Shown: positions 58,647 through 64,000 of the stretch, one piece after another
Numbering within the stretch: the stretch's first letter is position 1
Layout: each line of letters starts with the position of its first letter
From: Gigaspora margarita
Lineage: Eukaryota > Glomeromycota > Glomeromycetes > Diversisporales > Gigasporaceae
Direction of reading: 5' to 3'
DNA: 64,000 nucleotides
Assembly: GCA_009809945.1 (NCBI GenBank)
Contig: WTPW01000185.1
Location: 138,548-202,547, forward strand
Notes under the pieces: model-generated
Told to the model about the DNA's origin: nothing
The model's database searches: none
The model's input: the letters and a program-made list of their open reading frames with translations, nothing else
Program-made: the position numbers and the translations under genes

Positions 58647-58881
58647 CCTCCAAAATTCTACATGTCACAATCAGATTTCGAGATCAGGTGTAGCGTGAAA
58701 ATTAGAACTATCGAATAAACGAGTTAGTGTTAGGGTGAGATTAGGGTATGATAAATACCAAAAACTTGGCGAGGAACTTTTTCTATTAGAAAAAGAAAGG
58801 TGTTTCATAGGCAAAATTTTGAGCCACAAACGATTTTTCAAAAAAGTGCGTTTAATTGTTGATGTGTAGAATTTTTGGAGG
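58647..58881. mobile_element. TIR element (CCTCCAAAATTCTACATGTC), 235 bp
   Basis: CCTCCAAAATTCTACATGTC against the complement of GATGTGTAGAATTTTTGGAGG. The inside carries 'gatcaggtgtagcgtgaaaa' and 'gttagtgttagggtgagatt', related to the interior of 27326-27689. Confidence 0.65.
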
Positions 58882-58889
58882 GTAGTTGA

Positions 58890-59353
58890 TAATCGCCATG
58901 GAAATTTCAGACTACACAGATCGATGCTAAGAGAATATTAATAGCCCAAAGTCAAACTGGATTTAGAACAGCACGAAAAAGATCTTCACTCTGGGGAAAA
59001 CCTCTGCTCAGGTATTATTAAATTTCCTGGTTATCCAGATAAAATTACTTTGCCACATAATAGTAATATTTATCCGGTATTTGATTAATCCAATAAAATA
59101 TTACGATTTAAAATAATTTTATCACAAACCAAAAATTTTGCAATAATGTAATCTGATTGGTATTTAATAGCCCATTGTACTATACCATTATGTCTTATAT
59201 GTACATACAATGAGTTTTTTTTTATTTTGATACTATCTTTAATATGGATTCTAAAATGGGGTTGTGGTTATTATTCGTGATTCTTCTTAAAATATTGTAA
59301 TTACTAATGAGATACAGTATAATAAATCATACTAAATCTGAAGAAAAGTTAAG
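58890..59353. other. Upstream region of the secreted-peptide gene; no gene seen
   Basis: AT-rich, no ORF or repeat ends recognised. Probably promoter-proximal sequence of the gene at 59477. Confidence 0.4.
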
Positions 59354-59362
59354 TATAAATAG
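59354..59362 (+). promoter_or_regulatory. TATA-box-like element of the secreted-peptide gene
   Basis: TATAAATAG lies 115 nt upstream of the ATG at 59477, which allows a start site near 59385-59395 and a leader of about 85 nt. In such AT-rich DNA a chance match is possible. Confidence 0.4.
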
Positions 59363-59476
59363 CCGTAGAAATTTGTCAACTTAAGGAATATTGTCAATAG
59401 AAAAATATATCAAAACATTTAGTAATTTTATTAATTTTTAACTCAACTCGCATAATATTATTAAATACTTTTCACA

Positions 59477-62400
59477 ATGAATTTATCTTACACATTCAAC
59501 ATAACTTTGATTCTTACTATTCTTATTGTTCTTAATGTTTGCTTCATTGAATCAAGCCCTATTGAATTTGTTAAATTGGAAAAGAGACCAAAAAAGTAAT
59601 AATATAGTATTTAAAAATATTAGTTATAATAGTTGTTAAATAATAATCTGATCTGTTTTTACAACATTTTTTCTAAATATTTTTTTTTATGGTAGTGATA
59701 AGATGTTAGTATACATTCCATTGAATATGCTTCAAGAATTGTCATTTATGAATTTTGATGATTATATTTCTAATTGAATTTTTTTGGCTTTTTGTATATA
59801 TTATTACACCGTAAGTAAATTTTATTGCAAATATTCTAAAAAAAAATTTAATATATTTCCTTTATTTACACTATTTTTTAAATTACCAGTTGGTAAGAAC
59901 AAATAAATTTATATTAGTATTCAAAAATTTTAGAATGCATTAATTTATAATAATCTAATATTATATATTAGCTGGTAAGCATTTACTTAATTCAATTTAT
60001 AAATTATTATAAAAATGTATTTATGGATTTGCATCTATTGTAAAACTCAAAATCATGCAATTACGGCTTAAATTCTGGCTATCTTTTGAGATATTAAATA
60101 TAGGTGTAAATAAATAGAGATTTAAATAAAGTCATTTACAAAGTTATCAAAATATGAGTGTCGCCAAGAGAAAACCTACCATCGAGCTTTCAATTATATT
60201 TTGTGTTAGACAAAAACTCTAACAAACAGATAGACTGAGTTCGCCAAACAATAAACTGATAACATTTTTTCTCTCGGAGGCACTCACATCATTTAATAAT
60301 ATTTGAGGTGTAAACTTATATATTTTTTAACTAACTATACAAAATATATCTTAATATATTTTATTTTCTAATTATAGTGACATTAAGTAAGTATAATAAG
60401 TAGTATGTATTTTATTAGAAAATTACAGTTGAACCTCCCAAAACCGATCCTGTCAAAACAGATAATCTGTCAAATCTGATAAAAAATCAATCCACCAAGC
60501 CTGTTTCTGTTATATGAATCTAATAGTTTATAACGATTTCATATCCGATAACCTGTTAATACTGATAAAAGCCTGCCCACCTTGCAAACCTGTTTGGGGA
60601 GGTTCAACTGTATCTTTAAAATAATGGAAATTGTTAATTTACTCAAGTTATTAGTGTGTAAGTATAAACTTGATTTATTTTTATTAATTTCTAAATTAGA
60701 CTTCTTCTATAATTTAATAATATGTATCCTTTTTACAATCTTTAATCGGTAAGTATTTTATTAATTTTTTAAAATAAATTATTAATAATGTTTTTAATTT
60801 AATAATAATATATATTTTAATATTTTGAATCATTAGTTGGTTAGTATGAGTTTGCAATATTCGTTATTAAATTGCTATTTATGAGTTTATATCTATTTTT
60901 AAATAATTATTAATACGAATTTAATATATTTATCTATTAAATTATTAGCGAGTAAGTATATATAAATTATATTTATATTTATAGTATAGATAATATTATT
61001 AAGTATTTATTACTTGACTATTAGCTCTATGCAATTTTGGCTAACAAAATAACCTTTTGGAGCTATAATTTTTATGGTCATTTTGTTTGGCAAAATCTTG
61101 TATAAGACTACTTTATAATATATAACATATAGTCATGTCTGGATTATATTTCTACTGAGTTATATCCCCTCTCATTTGCTATCTTAGTTACATCCCATAT
61201 TTGAGCAGATCCATATCCTTTTTTTATATGCTTTGTAGCGAATTATATTCCAACTTTATTTATATCTCAAAATAATCAAAAAAAAACATATAGTAAAAAG
61301 AGGTGATATAACCCATAAATTACTTTATATAAATTAAAAAATCTTATCTAAAATAATAATATTATTTGTTAATTAAATAATAATTTTTATAATATAATTA
61401 TATCTTTCTCATTTTTAAACAATAGTCCGTAAGTAAAAACCTTATTCTATTTTATTGTCAAATGATTTTTAATTATAATCTAACTACCATATTTTCTATT
61501 AAATTATAAGCTCGTAAGTATAAAATCTATTATTTTAAATTGTTACTATCAAATATTAATATAATAAAAATTTGAGCTAGGCTAAAAATTTTGTTATACT
61601 TGTCACACTGGTTATAACGACAACATTTGACTATCATATATCTGGCTATAACGATATCTGGATATAACAACATCTCGCTATAATGATATCTGGCTCTATC
61701 AGCATCTCGTATAATGATACCTGGTTATAACGACATTTGTATATAACAACATCTGGCTACGTATAATACATCTGGCTATAACGATATCGAGCCATAATGA
61801 CATCGGGTTATAATAGCATTTTCAGATTTTTGAATCTATTTATGTACTTAATATAAAGATACCTCTTGTTAAACCAACTTCTGGATTTATCAGACAAATT
61901 CTTTGTTTTTAAGAAGCGTCGAAATAATCAGAAGACATGTATAGCATATTTGCTATATTTGAAGAATCGAATAGGCTTAGCAAATTATTAAAGTGCTAAA
62001 TTTTATGATTGTAAAATTGAAATCTATTATTATTAATGGATATATTATTTAATAAATATTTATTATATTGATAGTTGATATATAACCTTATTAATATAAT
62101 TTAATTATATTCTTAACATATTTATGTTAAACTAGGAAGTGACAAGTATAAAGTTTATAAAATAATTTATTAGTTTTAATTTTTGCAATTAATAGTATAT
62201 AATTCTTTATTAAATTATTAGTTTGTAAGTAAAATTATTTCTTTATTTCATATTACACTAAGTAATTATTGTATAAATTTTTTAAACATTTTTATTAAAT
62301 TATTAGCGCGTAAGTAAACTTAATTTTATATCATAAATGACTATTTAACAATTTTATTTAAAAATTTAATAACTGATAATAAACTATGTATGTTTTAATC

Positions 62401-63122
62401 AAATAATTAGATGGTAAGCATAACTTAGTTATATTATTTATAAAGTTATTGTTAAATAATTTTTTAATCTATTTTATTATTAAATATTAGCGTGTAAGTA
62501 TAAACACTTATTAACACGTTGTTTTTACAATCTTAATTTAACTTTTATAGCTAATAATATAAAATTTTTTGTTAAATTATTAGTGGGTAAATATAATGAA
62601 TTATAAATTTTTTAGTTATTTTTTGGTTTATTCTTTATAAATGATTATATAATTTTTTTATTAATTATTAGCGTGTAAGTATAAAGTTATTTAGTAATTT
62701 TGGTTTATTCGTTTACAAATACTTATATAAAATTTTTGCCAAATTATTCGTGGGTAAGAATAACAAATTATAAAGTTATTTGGTTAAGTTTTGTTATTTT
62801 TTATAAATAATTATATAAATTTTTTGTTAATTATTAGCGAGTAAGTATAAAGTTATTTGTAATTTTTGGTTTATCCTTTTATAGATATTTATATAAAATT
62901 GTTTTATTAAATTATTAGGGGGTATATACTATATAAAGTTAAATGTTAATTTTTTATTTATAACTAATAATCTAATTATAAATTTTTTTTATACAATTTA
63001 GTTGGTAAATATAAATTTAGTTGTATTATTTATAAAGTTATTATTTGATTATTTTTTACAAATTCTAATATAATAATTTTTAATATATATATATAAATAG
63101 CGGTAGACATAATTTGAATTAG
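59477..63122 (+). CDS. Secreted Cys-rich peptide precursor built from single-codon micro-exons (65 aa model)
   Basis: Exon 1 (59477-59595, ends in phase 2 before GTAATA) encodes a signal peptide (hydrophobic core LILTILIVLNVCFI, cleavage likely near ESS) and a pro-region ending KLEKR, a Kex2-type site. Then follow candidate exons, each between AG and GT: 59890-92, 59972-74, 60378-86 (9 nt), 60655-57, 60837-39, 60949-51, 61426-28, 61511-13, 62222-24, 62307-09, 62411-13, 62491-93, 62584-86, 62672-74, 62838-40, 62919-21, 63002-04. All are 3 nt except the third. Last exon 63101-63122, stop TAG. Ten donors are exactly GTAAGT. The sum is 198 nt, open, giving a processed peptide with CC-x4-C-x5-C-x5-C. 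Closest known idea: schistosome micro-exon genes, whose exons are longer. Family and function unknown. The alternative is a short isoform using exon 59696-59777. No transcript evidence. Confidence 0.6.
59696..59777 (+). CDS. Alternative terminal exon of the secreted-peptide gene
   Basis: A T-rich tract followed by GGTAG gives a good acceptor 100 nt after the exon 1 donor. Read in phase 2 it encodes NDKMLVYIPLNMLQELSFMN and then FDDYISN before TGA, for a 66-residue secreted protein. This ordinary two-exon model competes with the micro-exon chain: since it contains a stop, the two are mutually exclusive 3' ends. GTAAGT at 59811, which has no AG just before it, could be a donor at the far end of this exon. 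Confidence 0.45.
60111..60305. mobile_element. MITE in a micro-exon-array intron (195 bp), 9-bp TSD
   Basis: AGGTGTAAA at 60102-60110 and 60306-60314. The inverted inner parts GAGTGTCGCCAAGAGAAAA and the complement of TTTTCTCTCGGAGGCACTC are well matched. The 9-bp TSD would fit Mutator-like elements. The duplicated site is itself a decayed array core. Confidence 0.7.
60426..60610. mobile_element. Tc1/mariner (pogo/Tigger-like) MITE (185 bp)
   Basis: CAGTTGAACCTCCC at the left and GGGAGGTTCAACTG at the right, TA at 60424-60425 and 60611-60612. It lies in the intron between the 9-nt exon and the 60655 exon; removing its length leaves an intron of about 81 nt, like its neighbours. Confidence 0.85.
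61156..61314. mobile_element. MITE (TGAGTTATATCCCCTCT), 159 bp
   Basis: TGAGTTATATCCCCTCTCAT at the left against the complement of AGAGGTGATATAACCCA at the right. It lies in the 474-nt intron between the 60949 and 61426 micro-exons; 61021-61100 of the same intron holds another small inverted repeat (ttttggctaacaaaat / attttgtttggcaaaat). Confidence 0.6.
61600..61830. repeat. Minisatellite CTGGCTATAACGATAT, unit about 20 bp
   Basis: About ten diverged units 'tataacgacatctggc'. It occupies the longest intron of the array (708 nt, between 61511 and 62222), together with about 250 bp of sequence lacking array cores. Confidence 0.8.
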
Positions 63123-63807
63123 CCCTATGAGAAAAGTGGTCCGGGTGTTGGTACGGGTTGGCACGGGGTTGTCTGGATAGGCACGTGTCACGTGGCACGT
63201 AAAGGCATGAAACACGAACCAAAACGTGACAGTATGGCACGTATATTACGTTTTACGGTATTGGTACGTGCATTGGGTGGCACGTATAGGCAGGGTCGTC
63301 TAAAGCAGTGTGCGGTCACGTGACATAGAGCCAATAAAATCGGTTGTTTTGATCGACACGGATCAGCCCGACGAGAAAAAAAAGTGAAAACCGTCAAAAA
63401 TACAAGAAACGAGTGTCTAAACCTANCTTGGGTTATTAACAAAAAANGNCGGGGANGCAATTTTACTANAAGGTNTGATCTCATCCTAANCCTACACTTA
63501 CCCTTACCCTAACCCTAATCAAAAAGTCAAAAACATATGACCGCACACGGCTTTAGACGTACCCCGTACAGGCACGTTATATTACGTGTAATTACCCGTG
63601 CCAAAACCCGTAAGTTTTGGTTTAGTAAAGTGCAGCAAAACCCGGTCCNTTTACGNTCCAAAATGTCNGGGTAAACGGTCCNATTCGGACCAATTCAACG
63701 TGCCAACACGGATCACAGACGTACAAACCCGGACATCCGGCCGTGCCGCACTTGACCGTGTCTCTCCGTAGAAACACGTGCCCACACGTGCCACTTTTTT
63801 CATAGGG
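63123..63807. mobile_element. TIR element (CCCTATGARAAAAGTGG) directly after the peptide stop codon
   Basis: CCCTATGAGAAAAGTGG at the left, CCACTTTTTTCATAGGG at the right, TAG at 63120-63122 and 63808-63810 as a 3-bp TSD. GC-rich 'ggcacgt' repeats fill the subterminal parts. A second element is nested at 63297-63560. Ambiguous bases near 63425-63490 and 63649-63682 show assembly trouble. Minus-strand ORFs here are translations of 'ggcacgt' repeats. Confidence 0.65.
63297..63560. mobile_element. Nested TIR element (CGTCTAAAGCNGTGTGCGGTCA)
   Basis: CGTCTAAAGCAGTGTGCGGT at the left against the complement of ACCGCACACGGCTTTAGACG at the right. 'ccttaccctaaccctaatc' inside is a short TTAGGG-like stretch, not a telomere. 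Confidence 0.65.
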
Positions 63808-63810
63808 TAG

Positions 63811-64000
63811 AAATATATACATTTATAATATTTAAAATTTTGATTTGTTAACATTTATTCATATATAATTTTTATTATAATATTTAAAATTTATCGTATT
63901 ATTCAAAATTTTATTAGCTATTTAAAATTTCAAAAAAGCTTTTAATATATTGAATTTTTAAATTAAATAAAATATAAAAGATTATTTAACTGATAATAAA
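63811..64000. other. AT-rich end of window, nothing recognised
   Basis: Sequence such as 'tatttaaaatttt' without ORF or repeat ends. No further GTAAGT core. Confidence 0.4.

Larger units (their letters stand above)
59808..63010 (+). repeat. Tandem array of TTATTAG-NNN-GTAAGTAT units (micro-exon plus intron modules)
   Basis: About 20 diverged units with the core ATTAG|NNN|GTAAGTATAAAG and AT-rich spacers. Where no insertion intervenes, the core-to-core distance is about 78-112 bp. The core is far better conserved than the spacer, while the three central bases are TTG, CTG, TGT, CGA, TCC, CTC, TTT, CGC, ATG, CGT, TGG or GGG. Decayed units: 59808-59810 (AC instead of AG), 60746-60748 (AA), 62751-62753 (CG), 62136-62138 (donor GTGACA) and the AGGTGTAAA at 60102 (two bases between AG and GT). 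Confidence 0.8.

Noticed and set aside
63188-63854. Minus-strand ORFs of 60-98 codons near the window end
   Set aside because: They translate 'ggcacgt' repeats of a TIR element and cross ambiguous bases.

Overview
This is a very AT-rich, repeat-dense eukaryotic window, most likely from an early-diverging fungus of the arbuscular-mycorrhizal type (Glomeromycotina). Reasons: introns of about 75-120 nt, a small tyrosine-kinase-like protein kinase of the style hugely expanded in those fungi (start of the catalytic domain 'NGKIVALKSF'), a chromodomain-bearing Ty3/Gypsy element, and a landscape dominated by short non-autonomous DNA transposons. The genus is an inference. LAYOUT. 0-25 kb is built from two copies of one segmental block. 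Block 1 (about 2.2-19.06 kb) and block 2 (about 20.06-25.05 kb) carry the same ordered sequence, including a small Asn/Gln-rich ORF family (copies at 2231, 17937 and 23591). Block 1 is more than three times longer because it has absorbed nested insertions: a 4.6-kb terminal-inverted-repeat (TIR) composite containing a CACTA-like element that itself contains a hAT-like element, a 1.6-kb foldback containing three PIF/Harbinger-like MITEs, and a 2.8-kb element with a 9-bp target duplication. A 419-base assembly gap lies at 11851-12269. 25-30 kb holds a second dispersed repeat pair, hAT-like MITEs and GGGTGACCC / GGGTCAGACC-rich elements. 30.4-36.7 kb is a TIR element into whose left TIR a Ty3/Gypsy chromovirus fossil has inserted (LTRs 30398-30878 and 35402-35883). 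36.7-43.4 kb is AT-rich minisatellite and MITE sequence. HOST GENES are few: an extradiol ring-cleavage dioxygenase (DODA/LigB type) pseudogene at 43.4-44.3 kb (+), a two-exon protein kinase at 49.6-50.45 kb (-), and a small secreted-peptide gene at 59.48-63.12 kb (+). THE STANDOUT is that last gene. A conventional first exon encodes a signal peptide and a pro-region ending in a Lys-Arg (Kex2-type) site. It is followed over 3.2 kb by a regular series of AG|NNN|GTAAGT units: sixteen 3-nt candidate micro-exons plus one of 9 nt, separated by introns of about 76-110 nt, then a last exon with an in-phase stop. Conventional splicing of these sites gives a 65-residue precursor whose processed part is Cys-rich (CC-x4-C-x5-C-x5-C). 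Splice signals are conserved between units while the three exonic bases vary. Almost every unusually long intron holds a MITE or minisatellite. I know of no described gene in which a mature peptide is encoded by a run of single-codon exons. The evidence is sequence pattern only; transcript data would decide it.
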